A stretch of 64,000 nt of DNA from Ferroplasma acidiphilum (GTDB taxonomy: Archaea; Thermoplasmatota; Thermoplasmata; Thermoplasmatales; Thermoplasmataceae). The DNA is taken from positions 1,240,001 through 1,304,000 of the forward strand of contig NZ_CP015363.1 in the NCBI RefSeq assembly GCF_002078355.1. The letters are read 5' to 3'. This document shows positions 36,526-46,171 of this stretch, piece after piece. The number at the start of each line of letters is the position of its first letter. Position 1 is the first letter of the stretch. The translations under genes and the position numbers were made by a program. The notes beneath the pieces are model-generated. The model saw only the letters and a list, made by a program, of their open reading frames with translations, had not been told where the DNA came from and ran no database searches.

Positions 36526-37870
36526 AAAATTAATAACTGGATTTATAGTTTTATCTATGGTAATGCTTGCTATCGGCGCATCTGGATTAATGTCCTCAGG
36601 AGATGCAATACACAATAAAACTGCACCGGCAACGGTTGCAAACAATGAGCTTACAGTAACTTCTGTATCATGGTTTGCTCCTAATTCAACTGAATTGCCA
36701 TCACCTGGAAGCAATGGCATACCACTTTATGTCACATTTGAATCCTACACAGATATTGAAAATGCTAATGTGTCCATGAATCTGTCCGCCTATAAATCAC
36801 CATTTACATATGCTTACATAAACGGCCCGGACAAAAACGTGCGTACATACAATCGGATTCCAGAAATTCAGGCGGGGCACTCATATATGATAATGCAGCT
36901 GGTTAATATAAGTAAAAACGCCAGTGGATCTTTCTATGATGAAAACATAAGCTATAATAATTCCACAATGTCAGGGAACACAGTGTTCACAATTCCTGTT
37001 GGGAAACCGGATGTAAGCGTGATATCGTATACTACAAATCCACCGGTAATCTATCAGAACGAGAAATTCATTAAATTAACAATTTATACAGAAAATACAG
37101 GTACATCTGCGATGAAGAATGTGAATTTCAATATAACGTCCATGGATTACAAGGTTGTATCACCGGGAAATTATTCAATTGCATACTATCCTGCCGGAAC
37201 GTTGATGAATTTCACATTTTATATAAATGCTAAAAATGTTACGGGGACAATTCCTGTATATTTCCATATTAACAATGTAGTTTATACCATCAATACATAT
37301 ATACATGGAAGTGAAGAGAAAAGTTTAACAGTGGCTGTGGAAAATAAGAACCTGGTTTCCGATACAAAAAAACAGCTTCTGACATTTTATCTGAACAATA
37401 CGGGGAATAAGGTATATAGAGACCTTGAGATACATATGCTTTCGCCCGGTGTTTTATCCATACACGTATCATCATCAAATCCACTTGGTGCGCTTACTGC
37501 AAATAATGTAACATTTGCACAGCTCCAACCAGGGCAGAGCATTAAGGTAACCTACATAATAGATACATCTACCTCCGCTGCCGGAACTTATCCTGTGCAG
37601 TTGCTTGTAGAATATCATTTCAATAATACTGCAGAAACGTTCAATAAAGTGTACACTTACAACCAGAAAATTGTTCCTACAACAACACAGCAAATAAGCA
37701 ACACATTGACTGAACCGCTATATGCGGGCATGGCGGCACTTATAATTATCATTCTTGGTGCAATAGGGGCAGCAGTGCTGCACACAGGAAAGAAAAACAG
37801 GAAATCGAAAAATGCTGGCAGTAAAAAAGCTAAAGAGAAAAATAATAATGGTTCCGGGAAGAAACCATAA
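36512..37870 (+). CDS. Secreted, C-terminally anchored protein with repeated beta domains
   Basis: 452 residues. N-terminal signal helix (MYKKLITGFIVLSMVMLAIGA), then an extracellular region rich in Asn, Thr and Ser with many N-x-S/T sites (glycoprotein-like). Two beta-sandwich segments resemble NEW3/CARDB-like domains: VSVISYTTNPPVIYQNEKFIKLTIYTENTGT and LTFYLNNTGNKVYRDLEIHM. A membrane helix (about 405-425) and a basic cytoplasmic tail close it. The ATG at 36512 follows GGTGAT. Translation coupled to the MFS exporter suggests an accessory surface part of that exporter, as an adaptor would be, but this is inference. Confidence 0.7.
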   Translation: MKMYKKLITGFIVLSMVMLAIGASGLMSSGDAIHNKTAPATVANNELTVTSVSWFAPNSTELPSPGSNGIPLYVTFESYTDIENANVSMNLSAYKSPFTYAYINGPDKNVRTYNRIPEIQAGHSYMIMQLVNISKNASGSFYDENISYNNSTMSGNTVFTIPVGKPDVSVISYTTNPPVIYQNEKFIKLTIYTENTGTSAMKNVNFNITSMDYKVVSPGNYSIAYYPAGTLMNFTFYINAKNVTGTIPVYFHINNVVYTINTYIHGSEEKSLTVAVENKNLVSDTKKQLLTFYLNNTGNKVYRDLEIHMLSPGVLSIHVSSSNPLGALTANNVTFAQLQPGQSIKVTYIIDTSTSAAGTYPVQLLVEYHFNNTAETFNKVYTYNQKIVPTTTQQISNTLTEPLYAGMAALIIIILGAIGAAVLHTGKKNRKSKNAGSKKAKEKNNNGSGKKP

Positions 37871-37899
37871 ATATTTAAATATCCTGGAAATTGGTTTAT

Positions 37900-38397
37900 A
37901 TGAACGATTATTCCCTTAGAATACTTTACATCCTGAACCTTGAAGATATGACAGGGTACGGCCTTTCCAGAAAACTCTATAATTCTGCAACGGGAAAAAA
38001 TATCTCAAACGGAGCACTGATTCCGGTATTAAACAGGTTGTTATCGGATAATTTCATAGATTTTTCCGTTAGAAATGGGAAGAAATATTATCATTTAACA
38101 GAAAAAGGGAAAAAATTTGTGGGAAATGTTCTAGACCTCAATGAGGAAGTACGGGACCAGGCAATTTTTGATGCCATTGACCGTGAATTTCCATATATAA
38201 ATGTGTTTACAGATGTTGAGGATTACACATTATTAAAAAATATTATAAAGGATATAGGGCATCCAATAATAGAGATAATCCGCCAGGCATTCTACCTGGG
38301 AAAGAAGAACGATCAGGAAGGAATAGAGCTAATAAAAACTATGATGGATGAATTGCTTGAACGTGCCAAAGAAAGAAATTTACGCAACAATAAATAA
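37900..38397 (+). CDS. PadR-family transcriptional regulator
   Basis: 165 residues. The N-terminal winged helix shows the PadR signature: MNDYSLRILYILNLEDMTGYGLSRKL, SNGALIPVLNRLLSDNFI, NGKKYYHLTEKGKKFV. A C-terminal helical dimerisation arm follows. It probably represses the upstream exporter gene pair. A TATA-like run at 37869-37880 lies 20-30 bases before the ATG, so the gene also has its own leaderless promoter. Confidence 0.86.
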   Translation: MNDYSLRILYILNLEDMTGYGLSRKLYNSATGKNISNGALIPVLNRLLSDNFIDFSVRNGKKYYHLTEKGKKFVGNVLDLNEEVRDQAIFDAIDREFPYINVFTDVEDYTLLKNIIKDIGHPIIEIIRQAFYLGKKNDQEGIELIKTMMDELLERAKERNLRNNK

Positions 38398-38614
38398 TAT
38401 GGTGTTTCTTGCTATCTGGAAGTCTTAGGCGATATAAATGTAAACAGATATAGTTGGGTTCCATAACATTCTGTTTAAAGGCAGGATAAAGTACATAACA
38501 ACTACAGAGAAATAAATTTAGTTAGACCTCCATCGATTTCGCTGCTTAACTTAATCACCAGTGAAAAATTGCGGGTGCAGGCACCTATTAACAATTATTA
38601 AATATAATTTCAAT

Positions 38615-38815
38615 ATGGCAATCCATATGGACGAATACAGGACAACGAAGATATGCCCACAATGCGGATCACTGAGAATTAACTGGATTGCAGGGGGCAT
38701 CGCAGGGCCAGTATACAAATGCGAGGAATGCAATTATGTTGGTGTTTTCGTACTTGAAGTCAAGCTTAAAGACCTGGAAAAATTCCAGAAAGAAATAAGG
38801 GAAGGAAAGAAGTAG
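38615..38815 (+). CDS. Small zinc-ribbon protein
   Basis: 66 residues. Two CxxC knuckles (CPQCGS and CEECNY) 21 residues apart make a zinc ribbon; the C-terminal part is a Lys/Glu-rich helix (KLKDLEKFQKEIREGKK). Starts at 38615 or 38627 (MDEYRTTK) are both possible; a TATA-like box near 38597-38607 favours the second if leaderless. It is 8 bases upstream of cbiJ, so likely in the cobalamin operon. Role unknown, possibly nucleic-acid binding. Confidence 0.6.
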   Translation: MAIHMDEYRTTKICPQCGSLRINWIAGGIAGPVYKCEECNYVGVFVLEVKLKDLEKFQKEIREGKK

Positions 38816-38823
38816 GGGAATAT

Positions 38824-39576
38824 ATGATTTTGCTTCTTGATGGAACTTCTGACTCAAGGAAACTGGGTTCAGAACTTGTATCTGATGGCTATTCGATAAT
38901 AGCCACTGCAACCACAGAGGAAGGTGCAGAAAAGTTAAAAAAGGAAAATATTCAGGCAATTCAAGGAAAACTTGATTATGAAACCATTATTTCAAAATGC
39001 AGGGAACTTTATATAAATGCCATAATAGATGGGTCACACCCATATGCAGATGCAATGCATGAAAATGCAATAAATGCATCCATAAAACTTGGAATTCCAC
39101 TTATCAGATTTGAAAGGGAAATGGTGAAAATAAAAAGTAACAGGATCATATACGCAGATAATTATGAAAAAGCTGTGGCTCTCGCCGGAAAAATAGGCAA
39201 AAATATTTTTGTGACCACCGGGGTAAGAAATATAGCAAATTATAAGGGGCTTCTTGAGAGCCATAATGTCTATTTCCGCGTTCTTCCTGACCCGGATGGA
39301 ATAAAAGCATTAATTGATATGGGTGTAAGAAGAGCCAGTATTGTTGCAATGGAGGGAAACTTTACAGAAAGCCTTGACAGGGCAATAATGGAATATTATG
39401 GAATTGACACAGTTATTACAAAGGATAGTGGCTTCAATGCTGAACCCAAAATTCTGGCAGCCCTTTCCCTTGGAATTAATATAATAATTATTTCCAGGAA
39501 AAACTATAGCTGGGAGAATACAGGGCATACAACATTAGAAATAACAAAGATTTTAAATCATTATGGAATAAAATAG
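38824..39576 (+). CDS. cbiJ: Cobalt-precorrin-6A reductase
   Basis: 250 residues, CobK/CbiJ family. MILLLDGTSDSRKLGSEL, DGSHPYADAMHENAI, PLIRFERE and VTTGVRN are typical. It reduces one double bond of cobalt-precorrin-6A with NADPH in the anaerobic pathway. It is followed by cbiC 3 bases after its stop and cbiD overlaps that, so the three are one operon. Confidence 0.9.
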   Translation: MILLLDGTSDSRKLGSELVSDGYSIIATATTEEGAEKLKKENIQAIQGKLDYETIISKCRELYINAIIDGSHPYADAMHENAINASIKLGIPLIRFEREMVKIKSNRIIYADNYEKAVALAGKIGKNIFVTTGVRNIANYKGLLESHNVYFRVLPDPDGIKALIDMGVRRASIVAMEGNFTESLDRAIMEYYGIDTVITKDSGFNAEPKILAALSLGINIIIISRKNYSWENTGHTTLEITKILNHYGIK

Positions 39577-39579
39577 AAT

Positions 39580-40179
39580 ATGTCCAGTACTCTTAGCCCG
39601 GCAGAAATTTACAGAAGGAGCTTTACCTTTATAAAGGAAAAGATGGGGCTTGACAACTCCCTTAAATCCAGTATAATTACCCGTGTTGTGCATGCCACTG
39701 CAGATTTTGAAATTGGAAAATCCATGGTATTCTCATCATCATTTGAGGATTCTTTATCTGCAATTGAGAATGGAACTATGGTCATTGCAGATATAAATAT
39801 GGTTATGTCCGGAATTTCAAGATATAACAATAAAAAATGCTACATTGGGGATAAAGATATTGCAATGGAAGCAAAACGTACCGGAATTTCAAGGTCGTAC
39901 CTGTCTATGTCCAGAGCCTGCAGGGATAATCCTGAAGCCGTATATGTTATAGGCGATGCTCCCACTGCACTGGAAGCATTGATTGATTCCATTGATGCTG
40001 GCATATGCTTTCCCAGGCTTGTTATCGGTGTTCCGGTGGGATTTGTCTCCGCCCTTGAAATGAAATCCAGATTGCTGGCATTTCAGGGAAACTTTATTAC
40101 AAATTTAAGCAATAAGGGGGGGTCTGCAGTGGCAGCTTCCATATTTAATGCAATGGTCGTGTATTTACATGTATATTGA
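39580..40179 (+). CDS. cbiC: Cobalt-precorrin-8 methylmutase
   Basis: 199 residues. VHATADFEIGKSMVFSS, ADINMVMSGIS, AVYVIGDAPTALEALI and the C-terminal GFVSALEMKSRL, GGSAVAASIFNAM mark the CobH/CbiC family. The conserved His in VVHATAD is the catalytic residue that moves methyl from C-11 to C-12, giving cobyrinate. Its last 11 bases overlap cbiD. Confidence 0.94.
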   Translation: MSSTLSPAEIYRRSFTFIKEKMGLDNSLKSSIITRVVHATADFEIGKSMVFSSSFEDSLSAIENGTMVIADINMVMSGISRYNNKKCYIGDKDIAMEAKRTGISRSYLSMSRACRDNPEAVYVIGDAPTALEALIDSIDAGICFPRLVIGVPVGFVSALEMKSRLLAFQGNFITNLSNKGGSAVAASIFNAMVVYLHVY

Positions 40180-41233
40180 AAATCCTGACAGGACAAACTT
40201 GAGGTACGGTTATACCACCGGAGCCTGTGCAACGGCTGCTACCAGGGCAGCATTGATCATGATGGTTACAGGGAAAACTGTTGATTATGTTGAGATTAAC
40301 CTGCCGGCTAAAAAAACTGCCCGCTTTTTAATTGAAAATCCCGAAATATATGAAAATTATTGCATAGCATCGGTAAAGAAAGATGGGGGGGATGACCCGG
40401 ACGTTACCACAGGCCTGTATATTTATTCCAGAGTTGAATATTCAGAAAAACCAGGTATAGAAATTACCGGTGGTAATGGTGTTGGAGTGGTAACCAAAGA
40501 GGGACTGCCAATAAAGCCCGGAAATCCAGCAATAAATCCTGTTCCGCTTAAAATGCTCCGTGCTGCAGCCACAGAAGTGCTGGAGTCCTATGGAATTCGA
40601 CATGGGCTGAAAATCACAATATCCGTGCCCGGTGGCGCTGAAGTAGCAAAGAAAACATGCAACCCTAAGCTTGGAATTCTTGGAGGAATTTCTATACTGG
40701 GCACCAGGGGCATAGTGATACCGTTCTCTGATTCTTCATGGAAAGCCTCAATAGTGCTGGGAATCAGGGTTGCTTCCCGCCTGGGTATGGATACTCTGGT
40801 TTTCAGTACCGGTGGAAGAAGTGACACTGCAGTCCATAAAATTTTCCAGGATTTTAAGGAAGAACAGTTCATAGAAATCGGTGATTTCCTTGGCTTTTCT
40901 GTAAAACGGGCGGTGGACACAGGAATCAGGAATCTTATAATTGCAGGAATGCCCGGAAAAATATCAAAACTGGCAGATAACAATATGGACCTTCATTCTT
41001 CAAAGAGTTCCGTCAATTTTGATTTTCTGGCATCTATCGGGAAAAAAATAGGATACCCGGATGAAATTATTTCCAGAATAAGCCATGCAAATACTGTATT
41101 GAATGTAATGGAGATAATAAACTATGATAGTATATTCCTGGATGCCATTAAGGAAAGATCCATAGAAAACATCAATCAAATTACAGGAAACAAAATTAAA
41201 GTAGATATAGAAATTATAAAAAATGAATATTGA
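40169..41233 (+). CDS. cbiD: Cobalt-precorrin-5B C1-methyltransferase
   Basis: 354 residues. The opening NLRYGYTTGACATAATRAAL and DGGDDPDVTTG, GGNGVGVVTKEGL, PGGAEVAKKT, FSTGGRSDTA and GDFLGF are all CbiD landmarks. It methylates C-1 of the corrin ring with SAM and is specific to the anaerobic route, so the organism makes B12 early-cobalt style if the other genes are elsewhere. I choose ATG 40169 because the in-frame upstream start (40148) lies deep in cbiC and adds no family sequence. Confidence 0.95.
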   Translation: MYIENPDRTNLRYGYTTGACATAATRAALIMMVTGKTVDYVEINLPAKKTARFLIENPEIYENYCIASVKKDGGDDPDVTTGLYIYSRVEYSEKPGIEITGGNGVGVVTKEGLPIKPGNPAINPVPLKMLRAAATEVLESYGIRHGLKITISVPGGAEVAKKTCNPKLGILGGISILGTRGIVIPFSDSSWKASIVLGIRVASRLGMDTLVFSTGGRSDTAVHKIFQDFKEEQFIEIGDFLGFSVKRAVDTGIRNLIIAGMPGKISKLADNNMDLHSSKSSVNFDFLASIGKKIGYPDEIISRISHANTVLNVMEIINYDSIFLDAIKERSIENINQITGNKIKVDIEIIKNEY

Positions 41234-41248
41234 TAATTTAAAAAAATA

Positions 41249-42943
41249 TTAGTATTCGCCCTCAACATCCACTTCTTTTGTGGTGTCAAGCAACGCATCA
41301 GCGGATATTAAAGCCTCTTTCGGTGCACTCTTTAATCCTATCACGAAGAATATTGCAGCATATATTGCAAGAACCACATAGTCAAATGGATATGCTATTA
41401 TGTTCAACCCTCCGGTTGGTGTTCCGCCTACATAGGAGAGGATTATCATTCCTGCTATGTATACAGGTATCCAAACAGAGTTGCGAATATTCAGTCCCAT
41501 AAAATGCTTTCTGCTGGCCTGGTATATGAATACAACTGAACCTGCAAGCACGGCGCCAAGTGCGTAAAGTGTTGTTGGGAATGTTGCCCAGTAGATTAAG
41601 AAAGTTGCAACTTCAAATGAGACAAAGGCCCATGCCATAGGGTGCGGGATTTTAAATGGCCTTTCCACATTTGGATACAATCTTCTCAGTACAGGAAGTG
41701 AAATTGATGCCACCGCAAAGTTTGCCACTGCCGCGACTACCACGAAATCAACGAGTGCATACCATGAAGGCAACGGAAGAAGGAATATAATTGCTAGGAC
41801 CAGTGCGAGTATCAATGCAAAGTAAGGTGCACCGTGTTTTGTTGTTTTTCTAAATCCTTTAGGCAGTGCATCCTCTTCTGAATACCCAAATATAATTCTG
41901 CTTGCTCCTGTCAGGTATACTCCAAGGGTGCCTCCAGGCGAGAATATGGCAAATAAGAAGAATACAACTACCATTCCACCAAGGAGGTCTGCTTCAGCTA
42001 CGGTCATTCCTGGAATTATATTAGCATGTATAATAGAGGAAAGTGGAGATCCCAGGGCCGCTACAAAACTCCAATCTCCTGTCTGTATTCCAAATCCTGC
42101 CCAGCTAACTGTCCCTACTATTACCACTGCCATTGCAATATATAAAAGTGATTGTACTGCCAGTACTGTTCCTATAATTTTAGGCATTGTCTTGCCCGGG
42201 TTTTTCACTTCCCCTGCCATATCAGCTACCTGCCTGTAACCGCCAAAGGAAAATAATATTCCAGAGGCAGGGATTGCGATGAATAAACCGCCAACTGATG
42301 GCATGAATCCAGCAAATCCTCCTGCACTGCTCGCTCCTACGAGGCCAGATGTGAAATTGCCCCAGTGCCATATAAACATTGGAAGTATTACGATAAACGC
42401 AACAACTACCCCAATCTTTACCCATGTTAGAACTTTATTGAATTTTCCGAATCTGGCAATGCCCACCATATTCAATGCAAAGAATCCCAGCAGAAGCAGA
42501 ATTGCCAGCAGTATTCCATAGCCTGTAAGGACTCCCGTTGTGGAATCATACAGGAATGGGAAATATAAAGATGCATATGTTGATACTGCAACAGCTTCTA
42601 TAGCAGGTATTGTTGCAGCCCAGATAAGAAGCCCCCAACCTGACATAAATCCTCCATATGAACCGTATGAGTAATATGCTACCCTTGCACTTATACCCGA
42701 TCTGGGAAACATTGCTGCATATTCAGCAAATGGAAGTGTTACCAGGATAATGAAAATCGCGGCAATAATCCATGATATTATAATTGCGGGGCCAGCATAT
42801 CCTGTTCCACCTGCAGCTGCGAATAGTATACCGGAACCTACTGCTCCGCCCACTCCAAACATAATGGCTTCATGTGTGCTCATTCCCCGTCTCATTCCAG
42901 TTTTGGTACGCTTTCCCAAAACTTTATTATCTACATCTTGCAT
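41249..42943 (-). CDS. APC-family amino acid permease
   Basis: 564 residues from ATG 42943, about twelve to thirteen helices. The first helix holds GVGGAVGSGILFAAAGG (APC motif), helix 6 region SFGGYRQVADMAGEVKNPGKTMPK. Amino-acid or polyamine uptake is expected. A longer start (43036) adds 31 residues with no permease resemblance. AT-rich region after 42943 contains a TATA-like box. Convergent with cbiD. Confidence 0.87.
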   Translation of the reverse strand: MQDVDNKVLGKRTKTGMRRGMSTHEAIMFGVGGAVGSGILFAAAGGTGYAGPAIIISWIIAAIFIILVTLPFAEYAAMFPRSGISARVAYYSYGSYGGFMSGWGLLIWAATIPAIEAVAVSTYASLYFPFLYDSTTGVLTGYGILLAILLLLGFFALNMVGIARFGKFNKVLTWVKIGVVVAFIVILPMFIWHWGNFTSGLVGASSAGGFAGFMPSVGGLFIAIPASGILFSFGGYRQVADMAGEVKNPGKTMPKIIGTVLAVQSLLYIAMAVVIVGTVSWAGFGIQTGDWSFVAALGSPLSSIIHANIIPGMTVAEADLLGGMVVVFFLFAIFSPGGTLGVYLTGASRIIFGYSEEDALPKGFRKTTKHGAPYFALILALVLAIIFLLPLPSWYALVDFVVVAAVANFAVASISLPVLRRLYPNVERPFKIPHPMAWAFVSFEVATFLIYWATFPTTLYALGAVLAGSVVFIYQASRKHFMGLNIRNSVWIPVYIAGMIILSYVGGTPTGGLNIIAYPFDYVVLAIYAAIFFVIGLKSAPKEALISADALLDTTKEVDVEGEY

Positions 42944-43192
42944 AACAATAGATACAGGGAGCTTATTTAATACTTTCGTCAAAATTATGAATTTCGTTAT
43001 TTTTTTTATAAAAATGAAATTAATTTCGACATACATAAAATCATTGATAAATACTCAAAGATTTTTTCATATAAAATTTACATATTTATACATTGTATCA
43101 TAGTATAGAGATAAATTTATTCTGCAAATAATTCGAAAGCCCATAATAGATATGAGTAATATTATTTATATAGTGTAAAAATATGAGTTATA

Positions 43193-43435
43193 ATGACCGT
43201 ATTAAGCCAGGCTGACTATGAGCGGTTTACGTGGAAACACCGAAAACTATTATTTTCCTATGGGGTAACGGTGATTATAATAAAAATCGCTACAGGATAT
43301 TTGAATCTGAAAATTGGCATAGGCCTAAATGATACTTTAACGGTACTTGCTATAGCCGGGTTCCTGTTCCTGGTTGAATTGGTCTTACTTTATAATTATA
43401 AAAAATCTATAGAAAAAATGAATAGGGAATTATAA
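43193..43435 (+). CDS. Small two-helix membrane protein
   Basis: 80 residues: a short N-terminal basic stretch (FTWKHRKLL), two membrane helices (about 20-36 and 44-66), and a basic tail. Family unknown. A TATA-like stretch (43160-43172) lies about 25 bases upstream. It is convergent with icd, 7 bases apart. Confidence 0.5.
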   Translation: MTVLSQADYERFTWKHRKLLFSYGVTVIIIKIATGYLNLKIGIGLNDTLTVLAIAGFLFLVELVLLYNYKKSIEKMNREL

Positions 43436-43442
43436 ATATGGC

Positions 43443-44621
43443 TTAAAGCCCATCTATAATTTTCACAAGCGAGTCACCAAATTCCTTTGTCCCCATTGCC
43501 GGAACATCAAAGAATTTAGCAAGGTCCTTTGTGACTTTCTTTGTCTCTATAGCTTCCCCTATAGCTTTTTCTATCACATCAAATGCTTCGTGCCAGTTCA
43601 GGTATTTAATCATAAGCTGCGCTCCTCTTATCAATCCCAGCGGGTCTGCTACATTCTGCCCTGCATATTTCGGTGCGGTTCCATGCACTGCTTCAAACAT
43701 TCCTGCATCGTCTCCAACATTTGCGCCGCCTAGAGTCCCGATATTTCCTATTAATGCACCTGCTGCATCAGAAATATAATCCCCATCTATATTTGGAGCT
43801 AATATCACTTCATAGTTTTCAGGCCTTGTTATTATCTGCTGGAACATATTATCAGCTATCATGTCATTTACAAGTATTTTACTTGAATCATCGGTTGATG
43901 TATAATTGCCGAATTCGTTTTGAAGGGTTTCGTATGCCCATTCCCTGAATGCACCTTCAGTATATTTCATTACATTTCCCTTATGCATTATGGTGATCTT
44001 CTTTTTGTTGTTTTCAATTGCAAATTTTGCAGCTGCCCTTGTGATTCTCTGGGTTTTATATTTGCTCATAGGCTTTATTCCAATTCCGGAATCATCGCTT
44101 ATATCAACCTGTAATTTGTCTTTGAAAAATTTTCTAATTTCAGCAGCCTCTTTGCTGTCATACTTATACTCAATTCCGGTGTAAAGGTCATCTGTATTTT
44201 CCCTGAATATGGTTAAATTTACATTTTCGGGGTGTTTGAGTGGGCTTTCTAAACCTTTCATAAAACTAACAGGCCTTATATTTGAATAAAGGTCGAGCAT
44301 AACTCTTATCCTTACATTGATTGACTTAAAACCAGTACCTATAGGTGTTCCAAGCGGCGATTTTAACAGTACACGGTATTGTTTTATTGCCTCCTGTGAT
44401 TCTTCCGGGAAACGATCATTTTTCTCTTTCAGTGCTTTGTCCCCTACAAGAATTTCTTTCCACTCTATTTTTTTATTTTTGTATGCCTTTTTAACTGCAG
44501 CATCCACAACTTTCCTCGTTACATCCATGATTTCTGGGCCTATGCCATCACCGTCTGTGTACAGAATTGTCGGATTATCGGGCACTTTCCACTTTCCATT
44601 TTCAAATGTTATTTTTGCCAT
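43443..44621 (-). CDS. icd: Isocitrate dehydrogenase (NADP type)
   Basis: 392 residues. LYTDGDGIGPEIM is the beta-decarboxylating dehydrogenase signature, SINVRIRVMLDLYSNIRPV the substrate loop with catalytic Arg residues, MHKGNVMKYTEGAF the Tyr/Lys region, and DGDYISDAAGALIGNIG the metal-binding Asp cluster. It oxidises isocitrate to 2-oxoglutarate in the citric acid cycle. Length and SxNxRxR pattern are of the NADP-dependent bacterial/archaeal subclass. Single gene. Confidence 0.95.
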   Translation of the reverse strand: MAKITFENGKWKVPDNPTILYTDGDGIGPEIMDVTRKVVDAAVKKAYKNKKIEWKEILVGDKALKEKNDRFPEESQEAIKQYRVLLKSPLGTPIGTGFKSINVRIRVMLDLYSNIRPVSFMKGLESPLKHPENVNLTIFRENTDDLYTGIEYKYDSKEAAEIRKFFKDKLQVDISDDSGIGIKPMSKYKTQRITRAAAKFAIENNKKKITIMHKGNVMKYTEGAFREWAYETLQNEFGNYTSTDDSSKILVNDMIADNMFQQIITRPENYEVILAPNIDGDYISDAAGALIGNIGTLGGANVGDDAGMFEAVHGTAPKYAGQNVADPLGLIRGAQLMIKYLNWHEAFDVIEKAIGEAIETKKVTKDLAKFFDVPAMGTKEFGDSLVKIIDGL

Positions 44622-44700
44622 AAAAACCTATGTATAATTATCATATGAATTATTAATATTTCTGTTATTACCAATCAGTTGAATTGCTTTAAACACATAC

Positions 44701-46065
44701 TCATTTTTTAATTTGTTGCCTGCTCCTGCCAAACAACCTTACTTTGCTATATCCTGGAATTATTTGTTTCGCTTTCCTGATGTAGCCTCCGGATTCCATG
44801 ACATGCTTTATGCCATAAATACCTGAAACCAGCGCCAGAACTGCAAGGCTTATTTCTATTGCATGAAGGCCAAGATAACTGATCGTAATGAATATTGTAG
44901 CCATGCCTATCAGTGGTATGATAAAAAAATACTTCTGTTCCCTCATATGTTTGGGATTTTCTCTTTTTACCTTTCTCCAGAGCATTATTGCTGAAAAATC
45001 TATTATTGAATATGCTATGAGCACGGATACATTTGACGCTTCTATTATTGTTGCAAAGCCAACAAAATAAACGAATAATAAGCTAATCGCCATAGAAAGC
45101 AATATGGAATAAAGAGGCGTCCCAAATTTATCTATCCTGCCGAAGGTACCGGGTATTTCCCTATCCCTTCCCATCGCGTAGAGCACCCTGCTGGTACCCA
45201 GTATGCCTGTTAATACTACACCGGCAGTTGCAGTGATTCCCCCTATAGCTACAATTATAAGAATATAGGGATTGTCCAAAACTGCTATTGCGGCTGAGAG
45301 GGGCGCTGAAGCTGATGCAAGATTGGATGATGGAATTAATCCTATTGCCACTACAGCTACAATAGAATAAAGGGCAGATGATATAATTATGGAAATGATA
45401 ATGGCTTTCGGTATATTTTTTTCAGGATTCTTAACTTCATCTCCAATAGTTGTTATCCGGGAAAATCCTGTAAAAGCGAAAAATATCAGGGCAGAACCCT
45501 CCATTATCCCGGTAAATCCGTGAGGGTCGAAATTAGAAAAATCTGTTAATTTAAAATAAAATAAGCCGGAAACTACAAAAATAATCAGTATTGCGATATT
45601 TATCCCGACAAGAATAGATAAGGTCTTTGCAGAATTCTTTATGCCAAGCATATTCAGGATTGCAAACATTATGATTATAGGAATTCCAAAAACTATGAGA
45701 TCTATATGAAGATGAAAAAGGGAGTTAATGTAACTGCCCGTGCTCAATGATACTGCTGAAATGGCAATCATATTGGAGAATGTCCACATTGTTCCGCCTA
45801 TAAATCCGGCCGATGGGGCAAATGATTCTTTTGCGTACTCATAAACGCCGCCTTCTTTGGATATGTGCTGGGCTATTTCAGAAAAACTCAGCCCCGTAAA
45901 TATAGCTATGATTGCTGAAACAAAGATAGAAATTATAATTGCCGGGCCGGCCTTCCCCGCAGCGATGCCTATAATTACGAATATACCTGCGCCAATTATC
46001 GCCCCTAAATTAATAATTATGGCTGACCGCAATCCAAGAATCCTTTTTAGGCCATATGTTTCCAT
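44701..46065 (-). CDS. APC-family amino acid permease
   Basis: 454 residues from ATG 46065 (METYGLKRILGLRSA). Twelve helices; helix 1 has NLGAIIGAGIFVIIGIAAG, helix 6 region TGFSRITTIGDEVKNPEKNIPKA. Amino-acid/proton symport is expected. An ATG 30 bases upstream (46095) is possible. Distinct from the APC gene at 41249 (little similarity outside motifs). Promoter-like sequence lies 46100-46150, shared with the divergent Cys-rich gene. Confidence 0.87.
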   Translation of the reverse strand: METYGLKRILGLRSAIIINLGAIIGAGIFVIIGIAAGKAGPAIIISIFVSAIIAIFTGLSFSEIAQHISKEGGVYEYAKESFAPSAGFIGGTMWTFSNMIAISAVSLSTGSYINSLFHLHIDLIVFGIPIIIMFAILNMLGIKNSAKTLSILVGINIAILIIFVVSGLFYFKLTDFSNFDPHGFTGIMEGSALIFFAFTGFSRITTIGDEVKNPEKNIPKAIIISIIISSALYSIVAVVAIGLIPSSNLASASAPLSAAIAVLDNPYILIIVAIGGITATAGVVLTGILGTSRVLYAMGRDREIPGTFGRIDKFGTPLYSILLSMAISLLFVYFVGFATIIEASNVSVLIAYSIIDFSAIMLWRKVKRENPKHMREQKYFFIIPLIGMATIFITISYLGLHAIEISLAVLALVSGIYGIKHVMESGGYIRKAKQIIPGYSKVRLFGRSRQQIKK

Positions 46066-46171
46066 GTAACGCAATATTGCCCTTTCATAAATCAATATGT
46101 TGATTCTAAGAGGTATTGTAATAGGGGTATAAGAGAGAAAAAATTTAATAATAAAGTCTAATTAATAACAC

